From CAWGGS01 sp963822095 (GTDB lineage: Bacteria; Desulfobacterota; Desulfobulbia; Desulfobulbales; Desulfocapsaceae): a stretch of DNA of 64,000 nt. Within the stretch, counting starts at the first letter, position 1. Each line of letters starts with the position of its first letter. This document shows, piece by piece, positions 42,992 through 51,323 of this stretch. The stretch lies in contig CAWGGS010000048.1 in the NCBI GenBank assembly GCA_963822095.1, positions 9,204 through 73,203 of the forward strand, given 5' to 3'. A program made the position numbers and the translations under genes. A model generated the notes under the pieces. The model saw nothing but the letters and a program-made list of their open reading frames with translations. It was not told the DNA's origin and made no database searches.

Positions 42992-44836
42992 CTATTCAAC
43001 GGTTACACTTTTCGCCAGGTTCCTTGGTTGATCGACGTCGCAACCACGCCGTGTCGAGATTTCATACGCCAGTAGCTGTGCGGGGATGGTATAGAGAATC
43101 GGGTTCATTTCCTCATGCACAGCCGGAAGATAAATAACATCATCGGTAATGGTTTCCAGATGTTGATCTCCAAGGGTTCCTATCAGTATCAATCTTCCCT
43201 GTCGAGCCTTAATCTCCTCGACATTGGAGATAACCTTCTGGTAAATGGCATCCCGCGGAACGAGGGCAAGGATCGGCATTTCTTTATCTATCAGTGCGAT
43301 GGGACCATGCTTTAACTCACCTGCTGCATAGCCTTCAGCATGAATATAAGATATCTCCTTTAATTTCAATGCACCTTCCAGGGCTATGGGAAAATTCATC
43401 CCTCGACCGACAAAGAGGAAATCACGGCAATCGTAAAAGTTCTCTATCAGGTCACGGATAGGTTTTTCAAGATCAAGGAGGGTCTCCTTAACCACCGAGG
43501 CGATGCCGATCAAGGCCTGGGCAAGTTCCCTGCTTTTCTCTGCCGAGATCACCTGCTTTTGTTGACCAAGGTAAAGAGTAAACAGAAAAAGAGCGACCAA
43601 TTGAGAGGTAAAGGCCTTAGTGGAGGCCACCCCGATTTCAGGTCCGGCGTGGGTGTAGACCGTTCCATCGGACTCACGAGTCATGGTGGAGCCCACGACA
43701 TTACAGATGGTAACAACCTTGGAACCGAGCTTTTTGGCAAGACGAATGCCTGCCAGGGTATCTGCTGTCTCACCCGATTGGGATATTGATACCGTCAAAA
43801 CCCGCTCATTGATGAGAAGATTCCTATAACGAAATTCCGAAGCAATATCTACTTCCACCGGGATACCTACATGTTTTTCAATCCAATACTTTGCAACCAG
43901 CGCCGCATGCCAGGAGGTCCCACAGGCAACGAGAAAAATCCTGTCGATATTTTTGATATCCTGAGCATCGATACCGATTTCAGGAAGATCCACCACACCG
44001 GTTTCGGGATTGATTCTGCCACTTATCGTATTAGTTATTGCCTGTGGCTGCTCATAGATCTCCTTGAGCATAAAATGTTTGTATCCTCCCTTCTCGGCCA
44101 TTGCGGCATTCCAATCGATGGTCACAATTTCTTTTTCAACCTTCTCATTCGACTCAAGTGATGAGACCTCGCAACCTTCAGCCGTCAGTACGGCAAGTTC
44201 CCGATCCTCCAAAAAAATCACGTTCCGAGTAAACGGCAGAAGTGCCGGGATATCGGAGGCGAGAAAAGAACCTTGGCCTTTCTCGTCCACCCCTAGGACC
44301 AAGGGGCTCTGATTCCTCGCTGCAACCAAGGTATCGGGCATTCCGGACCAAAGGACGCCGACAGCATACGACCCTTCCACCATCGCCAAGGATTTTCTGA
44401 TTGCCACCACCAGGTCACCATCGAGATTTTCCTCGATAAGATGGGCCAGTACCTCGGTATCGGTTTCGGAGGAAAAACGATGCCCTTTGTCCTTTAAATC
44501 CTGCCGCAGAGAATTGTAATTCTCGATGATTCCGTTATGGACTACCACCAGATCACCGGTGCAATCGCTATGCGGGTGGGCATTTACGGTCGTCGGTGCG
44601 CCATGGGTAGCCCAACGGGTGTGTCCAAGACCGATATGGGACGGGGCCACAATGGCTTCATCTATTATTGCTTCCAGGTTGGCCAATTTCCCCTGACAGC
44701 GGTGTTTGATCAGTTTTCCATCTTGCAAATAGACGATTCCAGCCGAATCATACCCTCTATATTCGAGTCGTCTGAGACCTTCCAGGACAACAGGGACAAC
44801 ACGACGTGGACCGATATATCCAACAATACCGCACAT
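42992..44836 (-). CDS. glmS: glutamine-fructose-6-phosphate aminotransferase (isomerising)
   Basis: Makes glucosamine 6-phosphate from fructose 6-phosphate and glutamine, the entry to peptidoglycan and lipid A amino sugars. 614 residues: N-terminal glutaminase with nucleophile Cys2 (MCGIVGYIG), RWATHGAP and HNGIIENY; two SIS domains (CGTSWHAALVAKYW, SQSGETADTLAG; GRGMNFPIALEGALKLKEISYIHAEGYAAGELKHGPIALI); C-terminal LAKSVTVE. AAGGAG precedes the ATG. No glmS ribozyme is seen upstream. Confidence 0.97.
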   Translation of the reverse strand: MCGIVGYIGPRRVVPVVLEGLRRLEYRGYDSAGIVYLQDGKLIKHRCQGKLANLEAIIDEAIVAPSHIGLGHTRWATHGAPTTVNAHPHSDCTGDLVVVHNGIIENYNSLRQDLKDKGHRFSSETDTEVLAHLIEENLDGDLVVAIRKSLAMVEGSYAVGVLWSGMPDTLVAARNQSPLVLGVDEKGQGSFLASDIPALLPFTRNVIFLEDRELAVLTAEGCEVSSLESNEKVEKEIVTIDWNAAMAEKGGYKHFMLKEIYEQPQAITNTISGRINPETGVVDLPEIGIDAQDIKNIDRIFLVACGTSWHAALVAKYWIEKHVGIPVEVDIASEFRYRNLLINERVLTVSISQSGETADTLAGIRLAKKLGSKVVTICNVVGSTMTRESDGTVYTHAGPEIGVASTKAFTSQLVALFLFTLYLGQQKQVISAEKSRELAQALIGIASVVKETLLDLEKPIRDLIENFYDCRDFLFVGRGMNFPIALEGALKLKEISYIHAEGYAAGELKHGPIALIDKEMPILALVPRDAIYQKVISNVEEIKARQGRLILIGTLGDQHLETITDDVIYLPAVHEEMNPILYTIPAQLLAYEISTRRGCDVDQPRNLAKSVTVE

Positions 44837-45200
44837 AACATCTCCTTAAACCGACATAACACGACTTGTGCTTCCGACAAATCGCAATCATACCGAAGAA
44901 ATTACCCAAAGATCGTAAAAGACTGCCCTAGAAATATAAAGAGCAATCATTCCCAATGGTTTTTAGACGGATAACAGCAGGAACCGGTAGGATCCAATCC
45001 GTTTTAATAAGTTAAAATAACATAGTTTTTTTTAATATTGCCAGTTTTTTCTTTTCAGCCCCTGAAAAAGAATGTACCATCATCGTGACTACACGAAGAT
45101 CCTGCGCTATAAAGTCGCAGGCAACTCCCTTCTATCTCAACGAATTTGTTCAATAGTTAGATAGGCTGAAATCTTTTTCATTCATTTACTACAGGAAGCG
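44837..45200. other. intergenic region between divergent glmS and pyrE
   Basis: About 365 AT-rich bases. Promoters for both genes must lie here, but I could not pick a clear one; no repeat or RNA seen. Confidence 0.5.
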
Positions 45201-45752
45201 ATGGACGATCAACAACGACTCAAGGAAATACTTCTCACCAAATCATATAGAAAAGGCAATTTTACACTTACATCCGGTAAGACTTCGGATTTCTATATCG
45301 ACGGAAAACAAACGACGCTTTCTGCAGAAGGATCATACCTCTGTGGAAAGCTGCTGCTGGAACTGATCAATAAGGAAAAACATCCGATAGAAGCTGTCGG
45401 TGGAATGACCTTGGGCGCAGACCCTCTGGTTACGGCAGTTTCACTGGTCAGCTTCCTTGAAAAACGACCCATCCCGGCTTTTATCGTTCGCAAGGAGGCC
45501 AAAGGACACGGCACCGAAAACTATATTGAAGGATTGAAAAACATGCCTGCCGGTTGCCGAGTTGCCTTGGTCGAGGACGTGGTTACCACCGGCGGAACAC
45601 TTTTGAAGGTTATTGAACGCGTTGAAGCCCAGGGCTTTAAGGTGGGAGTGGTCGTGACCATTGTCGAACGGCAGGAAGGCGGCGTGGAGGCACTGGCTGA
45701 TAAAGGGTACAAACTTGAATCGCTGTTTACCAAGGAGGAACTCTTGAGCTGA
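45201..45752 (+). CDS. pyrE: orotate phosphoribosyltransferase
   Basis: Converts orotate and PRPP to OMP in pyrimidine synthesis. 183 residues: YRKGNFTLTSGKTSDFYIDGK at the start (orotate site), FIVRKEAKGHGTENYIEG (flexible catalytic loop) and VALVEDVVTTGGTLLK (PRPP-binding motif). AGGAAG lies before the ATG. Its stop overlaps the ATG of a small Cys-rich gene. Confidence 0.96.
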   Translation: MDDQQRLKEILLTKSYRKGNFTLTSGKTSDFYIDGKQTTLSAEGSYLCGKLLLELINKEKHPIEAVGGMTLGADPLVTAVSLVSFLEKRPIPAFIVRKEAKGHGTENYIEGLKNMPAGCRVALVEDVVTTGGTLLKVIERVEAQGFKVGVVVTIVERQEGGVEALADKGYKLESLFTKEELLS

Positions 45753-45928
45753 TGGCAATAAAATGTAGAGAATGCTCAGCCAACCTTGAAGTCCTTCGCC
45801 TGTGCAGCCGTATTCGGATGCGCTGCTCCAAATGTCATCGAGAGTATCAGATCCATGAAATAGCCGGCGACCTGGATCCGGAAACCGAAAAACTTCTCGA
45901 GAACTACACGGTTCTGATCTACGATTGA
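45752..45928 (+). CDS. 58-residue dual CxxC zinc-ribbon-like protein coupled to pyrE
   Basis: The ATG shares a base with the pyrE stop (TGATG), so it is translated by coupling. The peptide has CREC (5-8), a single Cys (18) and CSKC (25-28), then an acidic end finishing ENYTVLIYD. The two CxxC pairs suggest one zinc site. It resembles a small dual-CxxC family I associate with deltaproteobacteria, whose members sometimes carry selenocysteine; here all positions are Cys. Function unknown. Confidence 0.75.
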   Translation: MAIKCRECSANLEVLRLCSRIRMRCSKCHREYQIHEIAGDLDPETEKLLENYTVLIYD

Positions 45929-46278
45929 ATAAGGGCAACAGGTTCGCTTCCAGGAAAAGTGTACCGCTGCGCAAGTGAAGCACGCAAATCAGACGAAGTG
46001 TCATTTGGCAGCGCACTTCAGGTCAAGTTACATATTCATCGGATCCCTCAGGGCAATATCGGGTTCTTGGAGGAGAGGTATATTAAATTTCCCTCTCTAT
46101 CAAATACGCCCCATCTTCCAAACGTTTACAGGACCTGGCAAAAACCTGACGTTTTTTTGGATATTTTTGTTGGACTATTCAGATTTTGGCATTACAATAT
46201 ATCGCAATAGTTACTGATTTTAATACCTGAGATGATTACACCATAGTATAATCCGATAGACTTATCAGTTAACAACTA
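45929..46278. other. intergenic region, nothing recognised
   Basis: 350 bases, AT-rich toward the right. No gene, hairpin or operator that I can support. Confidence 0.5.
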
Positions 46279-46746
46279 ATGGATGTGCAGAAATCTTTTG
46301 TCAACACTGAAGGTATCTCGGTAATCAAGTGCCCGTCATGCAATAAGATCAAGAATCTGCAGGCGGACCAGTTCCGTGGAAGACAGCATGTCTTGAAGGT
46401 TCGGTGTTCCTGCGGGCATGCATGGAGCCTTCTTCTTGACTTCCGACGTCATTACCGCAAGGAAACAGAGCTCGACGGTACCTATACACTCGACCCTCCT
46501 GCAATCGGTGGCGGTCGCATAACGGTTATAAATATTTCACGTAGTGGCGTCGGGTGCAAGGTCACCAGCTCGCACTCCATAAAAATCGGCCAAAAAGCCC
46601 ACCTCTGCTTCAATCTTGACAATAAAAAGCAGACTGCAATCAATAAGCAAGTACTCATTAGGACTGTTTTGGGTAACTATATCGGCTGCGAATTTGTCGA
46701 GGACAACGCTTTCGAAAAGGATCTCGGATTTTACCTGCAACCCTGA
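46279..46746 (+). CDS. zinc-ribbon/PilZ domain protein
   Basis: 155 residues. Residues 15-52 contain CPSCNK and CSCGHAW, a zinc-ribbon arrangement. Residues 58-155 form a PilZ domain with the c-di-GMP-binding parts RRHYRKETELDG (RxxxR) and NISRSGVGCKV (N in place of the usual D of DxSxxG). Likely a c-di-GMP effector acting through protein contacts in the cytoplasm. Convergent with hflX, 20 bases apart. Second PilZ protein in the window. Confidence 0.83.
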   Translation: MDVQKSFVNTEGISVIKCPSCNKIKNLQADQFRGRQHVLKVRCSCGHAWSLLLDFRRHYRKETELDGTYTLDPPAIGGGRITVINISRSGVGCKVTSSHSIKIGQKAHLCFNLDNKKQTAINKQVLIRTVLGNYIGCEFVEDNAFEKDLGFYLQP

Positions 46747-46766
46747 TTCCTCTCTTTGAGGCAAGG

Positions 46767-48404
46767 TCAATCTCTGCCGAGAGTCTTGCCGATCAAGTCC
46801 TGTGCCTGTTGTAAAAAGGGTACCAACGTTTCACGTCTTATGGCACTGATTACGACGCCCTCGTTCTCCACTCTCCGAACAAGTGATTCAGAGTCTTCGA
46901 CCCGGTCGATCTTATTGAAGACCTTCAGGCAGGGAATGTCCGCAAGCTTCAGTTCTTCAAACAGCTTCTCCACAACTGTCATATGATCCCTGTAACATGG
47001 GTTTGAGACATCAATAACATGGACAAGAAGGTCTGCCTCGCTCAGTTCCTCGAGGGTTGCCTTGAAGGCCTGGAGCAACTCATCCGGAAGATGCTGAATA
47101 AATCCCACCGTATCGGTCACTATAACCTCAATGTCTTCAGGAAAACGGAGCCTGCGGCTGGTGGGGTCGAGTGTGGCAAAAAGCTTATCTTCCGCCAGGA
47201 TATTGCTTTCAGTCAAGGTATTCAAGAGAGTGGACTTGCCGGCATTGGTATAGCCGACCAGAGACAGAACGGGAAGGTCCTTTTTTCTGCGTTTGGCTCT
47301 TCTCCTGAATCTCTCACGAGCAACACTTGCCAATTCTTTGGCGAGTCTCGCCAGGCGATCGTTTATCCTGCGCCTGTCGATTTCCAATTTGGTTTCACCC
47401 GGCCCTCTGGCACCGATTCCGCCGGTCAGGCGGGAAAGCGCGTCATCTCGGCTGGACAGATGCGGCAGCATGTATTTCAGCTGAGCCATCTCCACCTGGA
47501 GCTTTCCCTCTCTGCTCATTGCTCGATGAGCAAAGATATCGAGGATCAATTGGGTCCGGTCAATAACCCGCAAGTCTGTAAAATCCGTTATCGATCGGAC
47601 CTGGGAAGGATTCAATTCCTGGTTGAAAATAAGAAGGTTGGCATCCAATTGCAGGGCGCGAATCATGATCTCTGCAAGCTTTCCTTTTCCAAGGATAAGG
47701 CGAGGATTGATCTTTCGGCTTCGTTGCAGAACCGTTTCAAGTACCTGTACTTGATCTGAACGGGCCAAATCGACCAGCTCCTGCAGGGAATCTTCGGCAC
47801 GAGACTTCACCTCGGTACTGACACTTATCAAGATTGCCCGATCCTGTTTTCTATCGACCGCTTTTCGAGCATCCTTCCTGGAAAACTCAGCTTCCAGTTC
47901 GGCAATCAAAGACGAGAAGGGATCTGTCTGTTTGGCAGGATGGATCGGGGTGAGGAAAAGCCAGTTCTTTCCTGCAATCGTATCCGGTAAAAGATGAGAC
48001 GACAGAAGTTTCTCCGGTTCCCCGTCGGAGTTTACCTGAAGGACAGAGAGCATATCAAGCCGCAGAAAGAGAAGGTCCATCAGGTCTTCATCACTGATTT
48101 CCTCTCCAGCCAGATGGGTATGGACAAGCCTCAAGCCTTTCAGCCTGCCTCCCGCGGATCGTATCAAAGACAATTGGGGTATCATGATACCGCCGAAGGT
48201 TCCGACAATGACGGTCTCGATCTTTCCGGAGCGGTGAATCAAAAGCCCTACCTGTCTGTTCAGCTCATGGGATATCCGGCACAGGGTCCGTGCCATATCC
48301 GCACCGATGATCATATCCCCGGTCACCCTCTTCGAGGCCAATCTCTCGAGACTTTTGAGCTGGTTTTTTTTCAGTCCTTGGATATTACCTGTTACGCTGC
48401 CTAT
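46767..48404 (-). CDS. hflX: ribosome-associated GTPase HflX (start uncertain)
   Basis: GTPase that binds 50S subunits and splits or rescues stalled ribosomes. Helical N-domain with GKGKLAEI and FNQELNPSQ, then GARGPGETKLEIDRRR, the G1 loop GYTNAGKSTLLN, G3 DTVGF and G4 NKID. The first standard start is TTG 48341 (524 residues) with no good ribosome site. The open frame continues upstream with a family-like stretch (NIQGLKKNQLKSLERLASKR), and the only well-placed start there is ATA 48404, seven bases after a perfect GGAGG (48412-48416). The larger coordinates are given. Last gene of the lon-mltG-nadE-hflX run, about 30 bases after nadE. Confidence 0.85.
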   Translation of the reverse strand: MGSVTGNIQGLKKNQLKSLERLASKRVTGDMIIGADMARTLCRISHELNRQVGLLIHRSGKIETVIVGTFGGIMIPQLSLIRSAGGRLKGLRLVHTHLAGEEISDEDLMDLLFLRLDMLSVLQVNSDGEPEKLLSSHLLPDTIAGKNWLFLTPIHPAKQTDPFSSLIAELEAEFSRKDARKAVDRKQDRAILISVSTEVKSRAEDSLQELVDLARSDQVQVLETVLQRSRKINPRLILGKGKLAEIMIRALQLDANLLIFNQELNPSQVRSITDFTDLRVIDRTQLILDIFAHRAMSREGKLQVEMAQLKYMLPHLSSRDDALSRLTGGIGARGPGETKLEIDRRRINDRLARLAKELASVARERFRRRAKRRKKDLPVLSLVGYTNAGKSTLLNTLTESNILAEDKLFATLDPTSRRLRFPEDIEVIVTDTVGFIQHLPDELLQAFKATLEELSEADLLVHVIDVSNPCYRDHMTVVEKLFEELKLADIPCLKVFNKIDRVEDSESLVRRVENEGVVISAIRRETLVPFLQQAQDLIGKTLGRD

Positions 48405-48434
48405 AACCCAACCTCCACGTACATCTTCCCTAAA

Positions 48435-50081
48435 TTATCCCCTGTAGTTCTGAACGTTTGGGAAACGCCTTCCATACCCAAAGGCCTTGCTGGTTACCTT
48501 CAAACCCATGGGGGCTTGCTTTCTTTTATATTCATTAATACGGACTCGGCGCAGGATGTCACCGACTATCGTTTCGTCATACCCTTTGGCAACTATGGTT
48601 TTCAAGCCATAACCCTTTTCAAGATGCATTTCCAGTATCTGGTCAAGAAGTTCGTAGGGTGGAAGGTCATCTTGATCACGCTGATCGGCCTTTAATTCCG
48701 CAGTGGGCGCCTTGGTAATCGAATTTACAGGAATGATTTCCCTGTTCCTGTTGATATAGCGGGCGAGCTCATACACGAGTTGTTTTGGCACATCGGAAAT
48801 AACAGCCAGGCCGCCACTCATATCCCCATAGAGTGTGCAATAGCCAACCGCCATCTCACTTTTGTTTCCCGTGGTTAAAAGCAAACGCCCTAATTTGTTC
48901 GACAGTGCCATCAATAGATTCCCCCGAATCCTGGCCTGTATATTCTGCTCGGTAAGATCTTCCTTCATCCCTGTAAACAGTCTCTCAAGACTTTTTTGAT
49001 AACTGGTGAACAAATCGCTTATCGGAAGGATTTCGAACCTGCATCCGAGATTTGTGGCCAGATCCCGGGCATCATCCAGTGAACCGGAAGAGCTGTATGG
49101 TGAGGGCAAGGCAATCCCCATCACATTTTCAGGCCCCAGGGCCTCCACAGCAAGGGCAGCAGTCAGGGCTGAGTCGATCCCACCGGAAAGACCGAGCACC
49201 ACCGAGCGGAATCCGCACTTTTCAACATAATCTTTTACCCCCATCACCAACCCGTCATGGACAGCTGCAATTTCATCCTCTTTTGCGGGGCAGTGGATTT
49301 CTCCCTGCCAGGTATTTGTATCCACAACAAAAAGGTCTTCTTGAAACCCAGCCCCCTTTGCCACTACCTTTCCGTCTTTGTCGGTGACGGTACTTCGTCC
49401 GTCAAAGAGCAGTGAATCCTGCCCGCCGACCTGATTGACATAAATTAACGGGACATGATACCTGGAGACAAGAGACCGGAATATCCTATGCCGTGTTGCC
49501 TCTTTCCCACGTTGAAACGGAGAAGCCGAAACATTTACCAGGATATCGATTTTTCGTTTCTGTTTCTTAGCGGTTTGGAAAAGATCTCTTATCGGATCAA
49601 CGGCATATTCCCCAACCTGCTCGTGCCATACATCTTCACAAACCGTAAGACCAAAGTTCAATCCGTCGAGAGAATACAACTCCGATGGAGGTCCTGGTTC
49701 AAAATATCTTGTCTCATCAAAGACATCGTAGGAGGGTAAAAGCTGTTTTGCGGCCCTGAAGACAATCTTTCCATCTCTGGCGACCACGACTGCATTATAG
49801 AGTGGTTTTCCAGGTTCACCATGCCTTCTTTCAATACATCCAAACATCACATCGATTTTCGGTAAACTTTTCAAGAGTTCCGCTACAGCAAGCTCATGGT
49901 CATCAAGAAAAGAGGAACGTTCAAGAAGATCCTGGGGAGGATAACCGGTTACGGCCATCTCGGGAAAGATGGCAAGACGGCAGCCGCGTTCGACGGCTGC
50001 CCGGGTGCCATCTATAATTTTTTTACAATTTAATGTAAAATCACCGATAATCGGATTTGTCTGTACCAGCCCGATCTTCAC
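48435..50081 (-). CDS. nadE: glutamine-dependent NAD+ synthetase
   Basis: Final step of NAD synthesis, amidating deamido-NAD with ammonia channelled from glutamine. 548 residues: N-terminal nitrilase-type glutaminase (MKIGLVQTNPIIGDF; catalytic Glu41 in FPEMAVTGYPP; Lys in AAKQLLPSYDVFDE; Cys in FGLTVCEDVW) and C-terminal synthetase with PP-loop LGLSGGIDSALTAALA and TGNKSEMAVGYCTLYGDMSGG. The GTG start overlaps the stop of the upstream 50-residue frame (GTGA). Confidence 0.96.
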   Translation of the reverse strand: MKIGLVQTNPIIGDFTLNCKKIIDGTRAAVERGCRLAIFPEMAVTGYPPQDLLERSSFLDDHELAVAELLKSLPKIDVMFGCIERRHGEPGKPLYNAVVVARDGKIVFRAAKQLLPSYDVFDETRYFEPGPPSELYSLDGLNFGLTVCEDVWHEQVGEYAVDPIRDLFQTAKKQKRKIDILVNVSASPFQRGKEATRHRIFRSLVSRYHVPLIYVNQVGGQDSLLFDGRSTVTDKDGKVVAKGAGFQEDLFVVDTNTWQGEIHCPAKEDEIAAVHDGLVMGVKDYVEKCGFRSVVLGLSGGIDSALTAALAVEALGPENVMGIALPSPYSSSGSLDDARDLATNLGCRFEILPISDLFTSYQKSLERLFTGMKEDLTEQNIQARIRGNLLMALSNKLGRLLLTTGNKSEMAVGYCTLYGDMSGGLAVISDVPKQLVYELARYINRNREIIPVNSITKAPTAELKADQRDQDDLPPYELLDQILEMHLEKGYGLKTIVAKGYDETIVGDILRRVRINEYKRKQAPMGLKVTSKAFGYGRRFPNVQNYRG

Positions 50082-50230
50082 CTAGGCCCTCTCCTTTTGC
50101 TCATTAGATAATCAATGTTGTTCGCCATCTTCCTAAAGACATCCATACGGATAATACTCTCCGGATTTTTTATCAGTTCAAACGGCGCCGAACCAGAATA
50201 CCATGTCCCTCTCCGACTAACATCAATCAT
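50078..50230 (-). CDS. 50-residue protein filling the mltG-nadE gap
   Basis: ATG overlaps the mltG stop (ATGA) and the TGA overlaps the nadE GTG start, so the frame exactly joins both genes. The peptide (MIDVSRRGTWYSGS to SKRRGPR) is basic, has no membrane segment and matches no family I know. Double overlap in a compact operon argues that it is translated. Known small basic operon-internal proteins often bind RNA or ribosomes, but that is only a guess here. Confidence 0.6.
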   Translation of the reverse strand: MIDVSRRGTWYSGSAPFELIKNPESIIRMDVFRKMANNIDYLMSKRRGPR

Positions 50231-51261
50231 TTCTTTTTTTTGTGTAATAATTTTCTTTTCTGATACTTCCATACTGCCCGATTGTGCTCGGAAAGTGTCT
50301 TGGAAAACTTGTGAGTGCCATCATTCTTAGATACAAAATACAAAAACGGTTCTTTGACGGGATGAAGCACGGCATCAAGTGAATCCTTCCCTGGATTGCA
50401 GATCGGCCCAATGGGAAGACCGGGAATCAAATAGGTATTATAAGGTGTATATCTCTGCAGGTCGCTCTTGACCAGGTTTCCGGAAAAGTTCTTGATCCCA
50501 TAGATGACCGTTGGGTCCGACTGCAAACGCATGCCCAGCTTTAAACGATTCAGGAATACGGCTGCAATCATCGGCCGTTCTGTAGCATCTGCCGTCTCCT
50601 TTTCCACAATCGATGCCAGGATTACCGTTTCCCTCGCGGATAGGCTTCCCGTACCTTTTTCTATGAGTTCCTGCCACACCGTTTGAAAACGCTGCACCAT
50701 CGTCTGGATGATGCTTCGTGCATTTGTCGACATTCTGGTAAGATAGTAGGTATCCGGATAGAGATAGCCCTCAAGACTGGAAACGTTTTCAAGCCCTAGA
50801 GATGCGATAAAACCGGAATTATGAACAAGATGCATGAATACATCCTTGTCACACCACTCTCCCTTCGCAAATATCCCTGCGATCTCTTCTGCTTTCAATC
50901 CTTCAGGGATCGTCACCGGATGTTGTACCGGACGCGCCTCCGAAAGCTTTCGCATGAGTTCAAGCGGTTTCAAGCCGGTAGCAATACGAAATTCTCCCGC
51001 CTGAAAAGTATGTGAATATCCCGTGAGTCTTGCCAAAATGAGAAAACGGATATCATCATGAATAAGACCGGATCTGGCAAGTATGTGGCGGATTTGGCTC
51101 GAAGTGCTTCTATGGGGGATTGTTATTATAACGGATTCTGAAGAGGAGGAGGGGCCTTTGGTCTCGGCATATTTGAACAGTAATCCGGCCGAGAAGGCAA
51201 GAACAAGAAAAGACAAAAGGGCCATACTCAGTATGACCCTTTTTGGATAAAGACCTTGCAT
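50227..51261 (-). CDS. mltG: endolytic murein transglycosylase MltG
   Basis: Membrane-bound enzyme that cuts nascent glycan strands and sets their length. 344 residues: one N-terminal helix (VILSMALLSFLVLAFSAGLLF), a LysM-like part (ITIPHRSTSSQIRHILARSGLI) and the YceG catalytic domain with ASIVEKETAD (catalytic Glu), AAVFLNRLKLGMRLQSDPTVIYG and YNTYLIPGLPIGPICNPG. Between lon and the small ORF in a leftward operon. Confidence 0.95.
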   Translation of the reverse strand: MQGLYPKRVILSMALLSFLVLAFSAGLLFKYAETKGPSSSSESVIITIPHRSTSSQIRHILARSGLIHDDIRFLILARLTGYSHTFQAGEFRIATGLKPLELMRKLSEARPVQHPVTIPEGLKAEEIAGIFAKGEWCDKDVFMHLVHNSGFIASLGLENVSSLEGYLYPDTYYLTRMSTNARSIIQTMVQRFQTVWQELIEKGTGSLSARETVILASIVEKETADATERPMIAAVFLNRLKLGMRLQSDPTVIYGIKNFSGNLVKSDLQRYTPYNTYLIPGLPIGPICNPGKDSLDAVLHPVKEPFLYFVSKNDGTHKFSKTLSEHNRAVWKYQKRKLLHKKKK

Positions 51262-51323
51262 AGGGGCTGTCAGAAAATAAGTGTTACAATTAGGCGCTCA
51301 GACAGGAAGCCCCGAACCCGGCA

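Noticed and set aside
44837..45000. glmS ribozyme in the glmS leader
   Set aside because: No ribozyme core recognised, and AAGGAG lies right before the ATG with an ordinary short leader.
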